From: Dawidia soli
GTDB taxonomy: Bacteria; Bacteroidota; Bacteroidia; Cytophagales; Cyclobacteriaceae
Reading direction: 5' to 3'
DNA length: 64,000 nucleotides
Assembly (NCBI RefSeq): GCF_018598185.1
Contig: NZ_JAHESC010000037.1
Coordinates: forward strand, 1 to 64,000
The position numbers and the translations under genes were made by a program. Positions 8,718 through 16,874 of the stretch are shown in pieces. The notes below the pieces were generated by a model. That model saw only the letters and a list, made by a program, of their open reading frames with translations, was not told where the DNA came from and did not search any database. How positions within the stretch are numbered: position 1 is the first letter of the stretch; the number at the start of each line of letters is the position of its first letter.

Positions 8718-11700
8718 TCAGAATCCAAGGTTTACGCCAACGGTAAAGGTCTTCGCCGTGGGATAACCGTAGTGGTCGATCCCCTGACGGTAGGAGTTTA
8801 CTCCTCCATAGGAGTTTATTTCCGGATCGTACCAGGAGTAGTCCGTTATCGTGATCAGGTTTTGCGCGCTGACATACACCTTGGCGCGCGACAGCCAGGT
8901 GATGTTCAGATTTGTCACGGGCACATTATACCCCAACTGGATGTTCTTAAAGCGCAGGTACGAGCCATCCTCCACAAACCGGTCGGATAGCTGCACTTTT
9001 ACGTCTTTGTCCATCTTAGGGTAAGCGGCATTGGGATTTTGCTCTGTCCAGGTATTCTGATAGACATCCCGCGGCATGTTCAACCCCTGTCCATAGTCAT
9101 ACGCCTGGTTGATGCGGCTCAGGTTGAGGATGTCGTTACCTTGCGAGCCCTGAATGAATATGCCCAACTCGAAGTTCTTAAAAGACATATTGGAGTTGAA
9201 GCCATATATAAAGTTGGGATTAGGGTCGCCGATGATCCGTTTGTCGCCGACATCATAGTTTTTGCTGTCGTTGTAGTCATAGTACGCAGGGTTACCGTTG
9301 GCATCATACCCGCTTTCAACATACCCAAAGAAGATTCCCATGGGCTCGCCTTCGCGTAAAATGTTGGTCACGTCGTTGATCACCGCAATGCCGATCACAT
9401 CGCCGTATATGTCTTTACCGCCGTATAGGCTTATCACCTTGTTTCGGTTAAAGGACATGTTACCCGATACATTCCATTTAAAATTACCCTCCAGCACGGC
9501 AGCATTCGCCCCGATCTCAAAGCCTTTGTTCTGCACCTTGCCTATATTCTGAATGGTATTGGCATACCCCGTTGACGCCGGGCGGGTAACGGTATTGAGC
9601 AGGTCGCGCGTGTTTTTGACGTAGTAGTCGAGTGTAATGCCAAAGCGGTTCTGCAGCAGCCCCAGGTCGATGCCGACGTTGGTCTGCGCCGTGGTCTCCC
9701 ACTTGAGCGGCCCTGCCTGGCGTGTACCGGGTGCGTAGCTGGTAAAAATAGCGTCGTTAAATACGGTGCGGCCAGACGTCAGCAAGTTCAACGTATAGTA
9801 CGCGTCGATGGCGGTGCTGCCCGTTTCGCCATAGCCGGCACGCAGCTTCAGGTCAGAGATTGCCGCTACGCTCTGCATAAATGGTTCTTCGCTGATGCGC
9901 CAGGCAAGCGATGCCGACGGGAAATTACCCCACTTCTGGCCTTCGCTGTAACGCGACGAACCGTCTGTGCGAAAACTGGCGGTGGCCAGATACTTGCCCT
10001 TGTAAGAGTAGTTCACACGGGCCAGGTATGAAACCAGGGTCCATTCCTGAAACGATGACTTGCTGCTGCCCTGGGCAGCCGACTGGATGTCGTACGTTTC
10101 GGGTGTGTCGCTGATGAATCCCGCGCCGTTGGCGTCCAGCGTGGTAGCCTGGTAATTCTGATACGTGATCCCTGCCACGGCGGAGATGTTGTGCGCGCCA
10201 AACTCCTTGGTATAGGTAACGGTGTTTTCGTTCAGCACACTCATGTTTTGTGCTGTCTGAACCTGCGCGGAACCCGTCGAGTTAAAGAATTTTTTATTGC
10301 GATAGATGTCGGTACGGTCGTTTGTATTTTCAATACCTCCCGAGATCTTGATGGCCAGGCCCGGCACAGGCGTATAGGTAATGGCGCCGTTGGCCAACAC
10401 TTTGTTGGAGCGGATGTGATCGCTTTCGTTTTCAATAAAGTCAAGCGGATTGATGAGCACGTTGGACGCCCAGGTATATTGACGCAGATCGGTCAGGGCG
10501 CCGGTCTCGGTGCGGGCGGGCAATGTGGGATACGCCGTGAGAATAGACGAAATAAGTGAGCCGCCCCGGTTGCCTTGTCCGGAGTTCTTGCGATCGGAGT
10601 CGATGCGGCTGAGAATGGCATTCAGATCGAACTTGAACTTTTCGCTCACATCGGTGGTGATGTTTGCACGCACCGAGTTCCGTACGTAATTGCTGCCTTT
10701 GATGATCCCGTCCTGGTCGAAGTTGCTGCCCGAGAGCAGAAAGCGTGTCTTTTCAGTGCCTCCTTTCACACTGATCGCATGATTTTGAATGGGCGCCGTT
10801 TGAAAGACCTCGTCTTGCCAGTCCGTTCCTTTTCCAAACGCGTCTACCTCCTCTTGTGTAAACTTCGGTGTGATACCGTCGTTGAGATCGCGCTGGCGAA
10901 TGGTGGCGGCGTATTCATGCGCATCCATCAGGTCGAGCTTTTTGCGAATGGATTGAAAGCCATAGTAACCATCATACTCCACGACGGTCTTCCCGGCCTT
11001 GCCGCGCTTGGTCGTGATCAGCACCACGCCGTTGGCGCCACGCGAGCCATAGATGGCAGTAGCCGACGCATCTTTTAAGATATCGATGGATTCGATGTCG
11101 GCACTGTTCAGCAACGTAGGGTTGCCGGAATACGGAAAGCCGTCGACCACATACAGCGGCTCATTATTCCCCTGAATCGAGTTTGCACCACGCACCCGTA
11201 CACTGATGGCACTGCCCGGCGCACCGGTATTGGGCGAGATCTGCACCCCGGCGGCACGGCCGCTAAGCGCCTGCATCACGTTGGTGGTTGGAAACGCATT
11301 CAGCTCTTCCGACCGGACCGAAGCCACAGACCCCGTCAGGTCCGACTTCTTTACTTCTCCATACCCCACGACCACGATTTCGCTCAGCGAGGTGATGTCG
11401 GGTTGCAGCGTTACGTTGATCTGCGTCTGTGTGCCGACGCTGACCTCCTGCTGCATAAACCCGATGAAGGAGAACAGCAGCACGGCCGTTTCGTCGGGCA
11501 CGGTCAGCGAATATTTACCTTCGGCGTCTGTTGTTGTACCCGTCGTCGTACCTTTCAGCAGCACGTTCACCCCCGGCAACGCTGCGCCTGTATCGTCTAT
11601 GACGAGGCCGGTGACGGTGATCGCGCCGACAGGCCCCACTACCTTTTCGGGCAGTGTCTCTACGGGAATAGCATTGATGCGGCTGCGCGTCAGGATGATC

Positions 11701-12038
11701 TGGTTGCCATCGGCTTCGTAGGCGATGTGGCGGGGCGCCAGGATCCTTTCCAGGACGTCGGCCAGCCGCTCGTCGGTCACGCGCAGCGAGATGCGCTCGG
11801 TGGATGCAACCAGGTTAGATTGGTAGAGGAACTTGGCCTGGGTGGCCTCCTCCAGTCTTTCCAGGGCTTTGCGAAGCGTGACCTCATCCAATTCCAGGCT
11901 GATCTTGGTGTCCAGCACCTGGGCGGCCGTTTCGTGCGCCTGGGCTACACTGATAAAAAGAAGGGTGGCGAAGAAATGAACAAGGGATACCTTCATAATG
12001 AACAATACATGTCCACGAACCTGTAGTTCTTTTTTCAT
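8718..12038 (-). CDS. SusC/RagA-family TonB-dependent transporter with STN domain
   Basis: A 1106-residue outer-membrane transporter. After a signal sequence (hydrophobic stretch residues 18-33, ending AQA) comes a STN secretin/TonB N-terminal domain (about 45-115), which in this family relays ligand occupancy to a FecR anti-sigma factor. A carboxypeptidase-regulatory-like domain follows (about 140-215), then the plug (ALSGRAAGVQI, YVVDGFPYSG around residues 255-305) and a long beta-barrel ending in aromatic GVNLGF. An alternative start at 11996 (MKVSLVHF) would shorten the N-terminus. It leads the susC-susD-oxidoreductase-oxidoreductase-MFS operon. The STN domain matches the FecR gene 194 nt upstream, so regulation by an ECF sigma/FecR surface-signalling loop is likely. 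Confidence 0.95.
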   Translation of the reverse strand: MKKELQVRGHVLFIMKVSLVHFFATLLFISVAQAHETAAQVLDTKISLELDEVTLRKALERLEEATQAKFLYQSNLVASTERISLRVTDERLADVLERILAPRHIAYEADGNQIILTRSRINAIPVETLPEKVVGPVGAITVTGLVIDDTGAALPGVNVLLKGTTTGTTTDAEGKYSLTVPDETAVLLFSFIGFMQQEVSVGTQTQINVTLQPDITSLSEIVVVGYGEVKKSDLTGSVASVRSEELNAFPTTNVMQALSGRAAGVQISPNTGAPGSAISVRVRGANSIQGNNEPLYVVDGFPYSGNPTLLNSADIESIDILKDASATAIYGSRGANGVVLITTKRGKAGKTVVEYDGYYGFQSIRKKLDLMDAHEYAATIRQRDLNDGITPKFTQEEVDAFGKGTDWQDEVFQTAPIQNHAISVKGGTEKTRFLLSGSNFDQDGIIKGSNYVRNSVRANITTDVSEKFKFDLNAILSRIDSDRKNSGQGNRGGSLISSILTAYPTLPARTETGALTDLRQYTWASNVLINPLDFIENESDHIRSNKVLANGAITYTPVPGLAIKISGGIENTNDRTDIYRNKKFFNSTGSAQVQTAQNMSVLNENTVTYTKEFGAHNISAVAGITYQNYQATTLDANGAGFISDTPETYDIQSAAQGSSKSSFQEWTLVSYLARVNYSYKGKYLATASFRTDGSSRYSEGQKWGNFPSASLAWRISEEPFMQSVAAISDLKLRAGYGETGSTAIDAYYTLNLLTSGRTVFNDAIFTSYAPGTRQAGPLKWETTAQTNVGIDLGLLQNRFGITLDYYVKNTRDLLNTVTRPASTGYANTIQNIGKVQNKGFEIGANAAVLEGNFKWNVSGNMSFNRNKVISLYGGKDIYGDVIGIAVINDVTNILREGEPMGIFFGYVESGYDANGNPAYYDYNDSKNYDVGDKRIIGDPNPNFIYGFNSNMSFKNFELGIFIQGSQGNDILNLSRINQAYDYGQGLNMPRDVYQNTWTEQNPNAAYPKMDKDVKVQLSDRFVEDGSYLRFKNIQLGYNVPVTNLNITWLSRAKVYVSAQNLITITDYSWYDPEINSYGGVNSYRQGIDHYGYPTAKTFTVGVNLGF

Positions 12039-12232
12039 ACTTTTGAAGTGTTTTGTCTTGATGTGTTGAAGCGGATAGACAAACGCCTCTTTTCGTCCTT
12101 GGCGGGACGATAGGGCATTCCAGACCGGCGGTGTTGGCGCACTGCCGGTCTCTGTGTTTCTGGAGTTATCGTGTATTCTGCTGCATAGTCATTGTTTTTA
12201 GGTTTAGGGTTGGGTTTTAATCGATGCTTGTG

Positions 12233-13306
12233 TTACGGCGTACAGCCCCTACTGGTAATGACGATATGAGAATCGATCACCTCATAAGTGCCTTGAATAC
12301 CCTTGCAGATCAGCTTTAGCTGTTCGTCCAGCGGCACCTCGGTGAGCGTGGCGTGCAGGAGACAGCGGGCCAGTGATTCTTCGTCGTATACGATCTGTAT
12401 ACCATAGGCCTTCTCCAACGTTTCGAAGACTTCGCTTACCGGTACATCGTTGAACTCGAAGCTATAGCCGGCAAAGGGTTGCAACACCTCCGGTTTTTCC
12501 ACGAGCGATTTAGTCAGCTTTTTCCCGGCGCGTTCATAGACCACCTGTTGGTTTGGCGTCAGCACCACAGCCTCCTGTCCTGCGGGGGCTTCAGTCACCT
12601 TGGATACCGACACCCGGCCGGTCTTTACCTGGACCGTGGTACGCGCCTCGCGCGCAAAGCTGCGCACGCGAAAGCTCGTTCCCAGCACGCGTGTCACCAG
12701 GTCCTGCGCGTGTACCAGAAAAGGCCGGTGCGGGTCTTTCTTTACTTCAAAGAACGCCTCGCCGGTGAGGTATACATCGCGCATCTGCGGCGTAAAGTGT
12801 GCCGGGTATTGCAACACACTGTGCGGTTGCAACACCACCGAGCTGCCGTCTTCCAGTACAATGGTCCTGGCCTGGTTGCTGTCGTTGCTGCGCCGCTCCA
12901 GCCCCGCCGGTATCTGCACCGCTACGGTGCCGGGATCTCCGTCAAAGGGCGCCCGCCACAGCAGCCAGACACCCCCGAAGAGTATCACCAGGATCGCGGC
13001 CTTGCTATACCACTGCTGCCACGGGCGCAGGGGTACCGGTTGCTGGTTGGGCAGCTCCAGCGTGGTCTTGATCTTCTGCCACACCTCCTGTTGCTTGGTG
13101 GCGTCGGGAATGTGCTGCGGCTCTTCCACCACCGCCAGAATCATCATGCGCGCTTCTTCGATCTCCTCGGCCTTGGCGGGATTGGCGCGGATCCAGCTCT
13201 TCCAGAAAATGTCCCGCGAAGAGCCCGGGTGCGGATGGCGCACCCACTTGATAAAATCATCGTCCGCGGCAAAGTCTTCTGCCGCAAAATCTACGTAGTT
13301 CTTCAT
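12233..13306 (-). CDS. FecR-family anti-sigma factor
   Basis: A 357-residue inner-membrane regulator. The N-terminal cytoplasmic part (residues 1-90, with FIKWVRHPHP) should bind an ECF sigma factor. One transmembrane helix follows near residues 96-111 (AILVILFGGVWLLW), then the periplasmic FecR domain (TIVLEDGSSVVLQPHSVLQYP, YLTGEAFFEVKKD). The C-terminal DUF4974 region (FNDVPVSEVFETLEKAYGI) resembles an STN fold and contacts the TonB transporter. The gene lies immediately upstream of the STN-carrying SusC. Normally the cognate sigma gene is directly upstream; here the nearest sigma gene is 2.4 kb away, with plus-strand genes in between. A TAACGTTTG-like stretch at 13335-13343 (minus strand) could be its own promoter. 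Confidence 0.93.
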   Translation of the reverse strand: MKNYVDFAAEDFAADDDFIKWVRHPHPGSSRDIFWKSWIRANPAKAEEIEEARMMILAVVEEPQHIPDATKQQEVWQKIKTTLELPNQQPVPLRPWQQWYSKAAILVILFGGVWLLWRAPFDGDPGTVAVQIPAGLERRSNDSNQARTIVLEDGSSVVLQPHSVLQYPAHFTPQMRDVYLTGEAFFEVKKDPHRPFLVHAQDLVTRVLGTSFRVRSFAREARTTVQVKTGRVSVSKVTEAPAGQEAVVLTPNQQVVYERAGKKLTKSLVEKPEVLQPFAGYSFEFNDVPVSEVFETLEKAYGIQIVYDEESLARCLLHATLTEVPLDEQLKLICKGIQGTYEVIDSHIVITSRGCTP

Positions 13307-13422
13307 ATCGGTATGCGAGCTGTTTTGGCTACTTCAAACGTTATATCTGCTTAAAGCAACGTTTTCGGGATTTAACTCACTTTTCGGAAGAAAAACTTTT
13401 CACACCGAAAAAGCGGAATAAA

Positions 13423-13456
13423 AAAGTCAAATTTAATTGACATTAAAGTCAAATTT
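13423..13456 (+). promoter_or_regulatory. Operator-like half-sites at 11-bp spacing upstream of hicA
   Basis: GTCAA at 13426-13430, TTGAC at 13437-13441 and GTCAA at 13448-13452 alternate in orientation with starts exactly 11 bp apart. Together they make two overlapping palindromes and a 12-bp direct repeat (13423-13434 and 13445-13456). They overlap the likely -33 region of the hicA promoter, where an HTH-carrying HicB antitoxin would be expected to bind for autorepression. Confidence 0.6.
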
Positions 13457-13460
13457 TGTT

Positions 13461-13468
13461 TACCTTTA
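13461..13468 (+). promoter_or_regulatory. -7 box TACCTTTA of hicAB
   Basis: TACCTTTA fits TAnnTTTG except for the last base. The TTG at 13437-13439 is suitably placed as a -33 element. The box ends 21 nt before the ATG at 13490. Confidence 0.5.
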
Positions 13469-13489
13469 AAAAGTTATCTGCTAGAAACG

Positions 13490-13729
13490 ATGTTGTACTT
13501 ATTCTCTGTTGTCTCCATGGCTAAATGCAGTGAAATCCTTCGGTTGCTGTTTGGCGGTGGCTGGTTTACGACCCGTCAAAAAGGCTCTCATATGATTTTG
13601 AAACACCCGGATCGGGAAGATTTTATTGTCTTTCCCAACCATGGGTCAGATGAAATAGCCCCCGGTACCCTGCGGGCGATCAGGAAGCAAGCGGGTAAAC
13701 ACTATGGAAAAGAATCCAAACGACGGTAG
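13490..13729 (+). CDS. hicA: HicA-family mRNA interferase toxin
   Basis: A 79-residue toxin of the double-stranded RNA-binding fold. It carries the diagnostic core GWFTTRQKGSHMILKHP (His34 in GSH is the catalytic histidine position), then FPNHGSDEIAPGTLRAIRKQAG. HicA cleaves translated mRNA in the cytoplasm. Family alignment would begin at MAKCSEI (ATG 13517); the upstream ATG 13490 is used because it has the standard distance from the -7 box, but the first nine residues may not be translated. The gene is 27 nt before hicB. It lies in a plus-strand block that separates FecR from the ECF sigma gene. Confidence 0.9.
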   Translation: MLYLFSVVSMAKCSEILRLLFGGGWFTTRQKGSHMILKHPDREDFIVFPNHGSDEIAPGTLRAIRKQAGKHYGKESKRR

Positions 13730-13756
13730 TTGGAAAAGAATAAAGATTAGAGGAGT

Positions 13757-14143
13757 ATGCAAAAAGTGAAAGTAAAAGTAGAAAAAACAGAGACCGGGTT
13801 TTCTGCCTATGCAGAAAAGTACGCGGCGTTCACGACCGCGCCCACCATGGCCGAAACTATCAGCAATATGGCCGAAGCGCTTACGCTCTACTTTGAGGAA
13901 GCCGGTAAAGCACGCGCCATAACCGTAGAAGACATTTCCTACGAATTGGAAATGACCAGCATCTTCGAAGTATTCCCGGAGATCAACGTACGGGCGCTTG
14001 CTGCGCGTCTGGGAATGAACCATACCCTGTTGTCGCAATATGCCAGCGGAAAAAAAAAAGCATCGGTGCGTCAAACTGAAAAGATCCTGCGGGGCATCCG
14101 CCAATTCGGCCGTGAACTGACGGACCTCAGCCTGTTAGCATAA
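13757..14143 (+). CDS. hicB: HicB-family antitoxin with C-terminal HTH
   Basis: A 128-residue antitoxin. The N-terminal half (MQKVKVKVEKTETGFSAYAE to about residue 55) has the partial RNase H-like fold that blocks HicA. The C-terminal half contains a helix-turn-helix (INVRALAARLGMNHTLLSQYASGKKKAS, residues 76-103), as in DNA-binding HicB proteins that autorepress their operon. The most likely binding sites are the alternating GTCAA half-sites before hicA. It is cotranscribed with hicA in the common order toxin then antitoxin. A short hairpin with a 6-bp stem (14168-14173 with 14180-14185) follows the stop. Confidence 0.9.
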   Translation: MQKVKVKVEKTETGFSAYAEKYAAFTTAPTMAETISNMAEALTLYFEEAGKARAITVEDISYELEMTSIFEVFPEINVRALAARLGMNHTLLSQYASGKKKASVRQTEKILRGIRQFGRELTDLSLLA

Positions 14144-14221
14144 GCAAATGCGTAAAATGCATGACGGAGAGACGTTCAAGTCTCTGTCGTACACCTCGGC
14201 GGCACCGCATGGCAGTGCACG

Positions 14222-14276
14222 TTATAGCGACCTTTCAGCGACCTTACAGTGACCTTATAGCGACCTTATAGCGATA
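14222..14276. repeat. Five tandem 11-bp repeats (TTATAGCGACC type)
   Basis: Five consecutive copies of an 11-bp unit start at 14222, 14233, 14244, 14255 and 14266. The first and fourth are identical, the second and third differ at two positions each, and the last ends in ATA. The array is non-coding, lies 79 nt after hicB, and repeats once per DNA helical turn. Confidence 0.9.
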
Positions 14277-14333
14277 TTCAGCCATATCAAAGGCATCCTT
14301 AAGCCATATCAAAGGCATCCGTGAGCCATACTA
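14277..14333. repeat. 22-bp tandem repeats following the 11-bp array
   Basis: Two nearly identical 22-bp units (14277-14298 and 14299-14320, sharing AGCCATATCAAAGGCATCC) are followed by a decaying third copy beginning GTGAGCCATA. The unit is exactly twice the length of the preceding 11-bp repeat. It sits about 140-200 nt before the next gene. No function is known to me. Confidence 0.85.
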
Positions 14334-14443
14334 TAAGTATACGAGAGATATTCCCACGCTCCTCAGACCATATAGATGGCTGTTAATCCCGTACAGCCCC
14401 CCGTTGGACCGTTACACACAACCTTATCGGCCGGAAACCGATA

Positions 14444-14451
14444 TACTTTCG
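14444..14451 (+). promoter_or_regulatory. Possible -7 box TACTTTCG
   Basis: TACTTTCG lies 22 nt before the ATG at 14474, the same distance as in several other genes here; it departs from TAnnTTTG at two positions. Confidence 0.35.
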
Positions 14452-14473
14452 AAAATCACTTCACAAACACCTT

Positions 14474-14908
14474 ATGAGCAAAATACTCCTATCGTTACTT
14501 TTCCTCGGCGCTACCACAGCAACCTTCGCACAATCTGCCGACGAGACCGCCATTAAGAACGTCATCACCAGCGCCTATATAGAGGGCATCCAGAACCGCG
14601 GCAGTATAGACGATATCCGCAAAGGGTTTCATCCCTCGTTTAGGATGCTGCGGGTGATCGATAACGAGGTCAAGCCCCTGCCGATCGAAGAATGGATCAC
14701 CAACCTGGAAAAGGCACGAAAAGACAACCCCGCCACGACGACGCGTACCGAGGGAACATTTCTGAGCGTTGATGTTACCGGCACAGCAGCCGTGGTAAAG
14801 CTTGAATTGACCCGCGCGGGTAAAAAGACCTTTACCGATTACCTGGTGCTGGCGAAGTTCACCGAAGGATGGCGGATCATCAGCAAGAGCTTTTACCGGT
14901 ATCCGTAG
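14474..14908 (+). CDS. Secreted NTF2-like (lumazine-binding type) protein
   Basis: A 144-residue protein with a signal peptide (residues 1-19, ending ATFAQ). The mature part has the cone-shaped NTF2/SnoaL pattern: an N-terminal helix (ETAIKNVITSAYIEGIQNRG), a central strand and loop (HPSFRMLRVIDNEVKPLP), and the C-terminal FTDYLVLAKFTEGWRIISKSFYRYP, which is characteristic of the putative lumazine-binding family. The catalytic or binding role is unknown; members bind small hydrophobic ligands. It is expressed separately after the repeat array and is followed by another secreted protein on the same strand. Confidence 0.8.
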   Translation: MSKILLSLLFLGATTATFAQSADETAIKNVITSAYIEGIQNRGSIDDIRKGFHPSFRMLRVIDNEVKPLPIEEWITNLEKARKDNPATTTRTEGTFLSVDVTGTAAVVKLELTRAGKKTFTDYLVLAKFTEGWRIISKSFYRYP

Positions 14909-15027
14909 ACCTTTTTGGTCATCGTACACCTATACCGCATGGAAATGGGGCCGCCTTTGCACAGATCCGGGCGGCCCGTTCTTTTCAGCAGGATAGTCGG
15001 GCATCTCACCATAAAGTAAAGACTGTC

Positions 15028-15711
15028 ATGATACATACTGCTAAACATCTTCTCACAGTGCTGTTGTGCCTGGCCTGCATCCTGGCTGTGCACGCGCAGA
15101 ACACCTACCTGGTACGCTACGAACACAAGGCATCGCGGCAGGCAGAAAAGGAGAGTCGCTACTTTTACCTGCAAGAGGTTGAGGCGGGGGCAGATCCTGC
15201 ACAGGCCAATATTCTAACCCTCGATCATGCACTGTATCGCCTGTACTATTTCCGCTTCCACGAAGCATCACCGTCGTCTTACTTCGGTTGCAGCAAGTAC
15301 GGCGATCAGGCGGCAGGCGAAGAGCTGAGCCTGCACGACCTGCTTTCAGATTCGGTGCTTTATGCCTGCCAGCAAACGCAGCTAGCCATCGACGCACAAT
15401 GTGACGCGCTTTTTGAAAATCGTGGCCGCCCCAATTCGCTGCTCGTGGTAGAGATCAACGACCAGGAGCGCATCAAGATGCTGAAGATCCACGTGGACGT
15501 ATGTGTATGTAAGGTGAGCCAAAACAAATTCTCTGCTCTGTCCGATACGTTGGCAATGCCGCGCAAGGTTGTCGAAACCTACACATTCACGCCTGCCGAG
15601 AAGTCGTACTGGCAGCAACGCGCTCACCACATTCCCGAAAATGCGTTGGTAAAAAGCTGCTTCCCTCCTGCCGATCCGTTCGCACAACTGTACCAGGTGG
15701 GACAGAAATAA
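15028..15711 (+). CDS. Hypothetical secreted protein
   Basis: A 227-residue protein that I do not recognise. The frame is open from 14869, but ATG 15028 starts a good signal peptide (TAKHLLTVLLCLACILAVHAQ), so it is used. The mature protein has several cysteines (within YFGCSKYG, LYACQQT, DAQCDALF, DVCVCKV and KSCFPP) that could form disulfides in the periplasm, and no clear domain. The stop is only 5 nt from the stop of the convergent ECF sigma gene. It belongs to the plus-strand block lying between the sigma gene and FecR. Confidence 0.65.
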   Translation: MIHTAKHLLTVLLCLACILAVHAQNTYLVRYEHKASRQAEKESRYFYLQEVEAGADPAQANILTLDHALYRLYYFRFHEASPSSYFGCSKYGDQAAGEELSLHDLLSDSVLYACQQTQLAIDAQCDALFENRGRPNSLLVVEINDQERIKMLKIHVDVCVCKVSQNKFSALSDTLAMPRKVVETYTFTPAEKSYWQQRAHHIPENALVKSCFPPADPFAQLYQVGQK

Positions 15712-15716
15712 GGACA

Positions 15717-16313
15717 CTAGCAGGTAAACAAGATCGCCAGAAACGAAAGCACGTACTTTACATACTGCCGCAGCTGTGTCAGGCCGCGTTGCACGAGGTT
15801 GCGTGCAGATTGTTCGTTGACGTTCAATACCGCCGCGATCTCTTCAAAATCCATTTCATCGTAAAAGCGCAGCACCATCGCCTCGTATTGGCGGGGTGAG
15901 AGATCGTTCAATAATTTGCGAAGGCGGTTGATGCGCTGATGGCCGCTCTCTTCGTCGATCAGTTTCTGTTCGGACGACGGCGTGGGTGTCAGCCATACAT
16001 CTTCAATAACAAAATCGTCGAGCGTAAAAAAGGCTTTGCGTGATTCGTTGCGCAACAGCTTGCGACGCAACGAACGGTACAGGTAAAATCGCACCGATGT
16101 GGTAGGCGATAACTTTTCGCGAAAGCGCCAAAGGTCCACAAACAGATCGTGGATGGCATCTTCCAGCACCGCATTCATGCCCCCGATCTTGCGCCCATAA
16201 TTGTACAACAACTTAAAGTAACGGTCGTACAACGCTGCAAAAGCTTGCTGGTCACTTTGCCGTAGGGCATCCCATAGCTGCAGCTCGGTCTGGATATCGG
16301 CTTGTTTCTGCAT
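15717..16313 (-). CDS. ECF RNA polymerase sigma factor (sigma-70 family)
   Basis: A 198-residue sigma factor. The frame extends to 16367, but ATG 16313 (MQKQADIQTEL) fits the family length and skips an implausible N-terminus. Region 2 (ALYDRYFKLLYNYGRKI, DAIHDLFVDLW, about residues 40-85) and region 4 (LSPRQYEAMVLRFYDEMDFEEIAAVLNVNEQSARNLVQRGL, about 140-180) are clear. The hydrophobic C-terminal end (YVLSFLAILF) is common in Bacteroidota SusC-linked sigma factors. It is the probable partner of the FecR at 12233-13306, though separated from it by HicAB and two secreted-protein genes on the other strand. A TTACTTGA stretch at 16331-16338 (minus strand) may be its -7 box. Confidence 0.9.
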   Translation of the reverse strand: MQKQADIQTELQLWDALRQSDQQAFAALYDRYFKLLYNYGRKIGGMNAVLEDAIHDLFVDLWRFREKLSPTTSVRFYLYRSLRRKLLRNESRKAFFTLDDFVIEDVWLTPTPSSEQKLIDEESGHQRINRLRKLLNDLSPRQYEAMVLRFYDEMDFEEIAAVLNVNEQSARNLVQRGLTQLRQYVKYVLSFLAILFTC

Positions 16314-16874
16314 GTGCGGGGTTAATGCGGTCAAGTAACATAATAATTTACAAAAGGCAAAATTCATGCACTAAATCGATTGAATTGTCGTCGCAACGGC
16401 CCGATCCGCTCTTCGTCGTTATACCCGGACCGAAAGCGTTTTTTGCATTGGTAAACCGATTTTCCACACGTGTTGTCGTGTGTTATCCCGGGCCCGCCAC
16501 GCGTAAAATTTTATCCTCCTTTCCGGTATCGCTACCCGCCGCGTCTGGGTCATTCTCCGTACAGGACTGTCGACACAAACTATACCCGCCCGTCAGGTCG
16601 CGGAAGCCCTTGCAAAGCCGGTGCGAAAGTACACGTTCGAAATAGTGGGGAGCCGGCTCCCCATATTGCCAACTGAAATGTGCGGTGGATGTTGCGCAGA
16701 CAGTGGCAGGTATATAGCATCGGTTATGTACATAGGGAGATATCCCGATCCCGCAATGGCGTACGATACGTCATACAGATCAGTTGAATGCTCCCGGAAA
16801 CGTAAATTTTTATCCGTTAAACGTAAACGACCCGGCCGGCAGTTTCTCGAACTTTCTTTTGAGTACGCCCGACA
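16314..16874. other. 561-nt intergenic region with an 18-bp palindrome
   Basis: No convincing gene. The only notable structure is a perfect 18-bp loop-free palindrome at 16646-16663 (TGGGGAGCC and its complement). It lies about 210 nt downstream of the phosphopantetheinyl transferase stop and could be a protein-binding site; it lacks the T-run of a terminator. Confidence 0.5.

Noticed and set aside
14161-14345. CRISPR array interpretation of the repeats after hicB
   Set aside because: The units are directly adjacent with no spacers, and they are 11 and 22 bp long, too short for CRISPR repeats.
16325-16676. Small plus-strand open frames between the sigma and transferase genes
   Set aside because: No ribosome site, promoter box at the usual distance or protein-like composition; overlapping frames are equally open.
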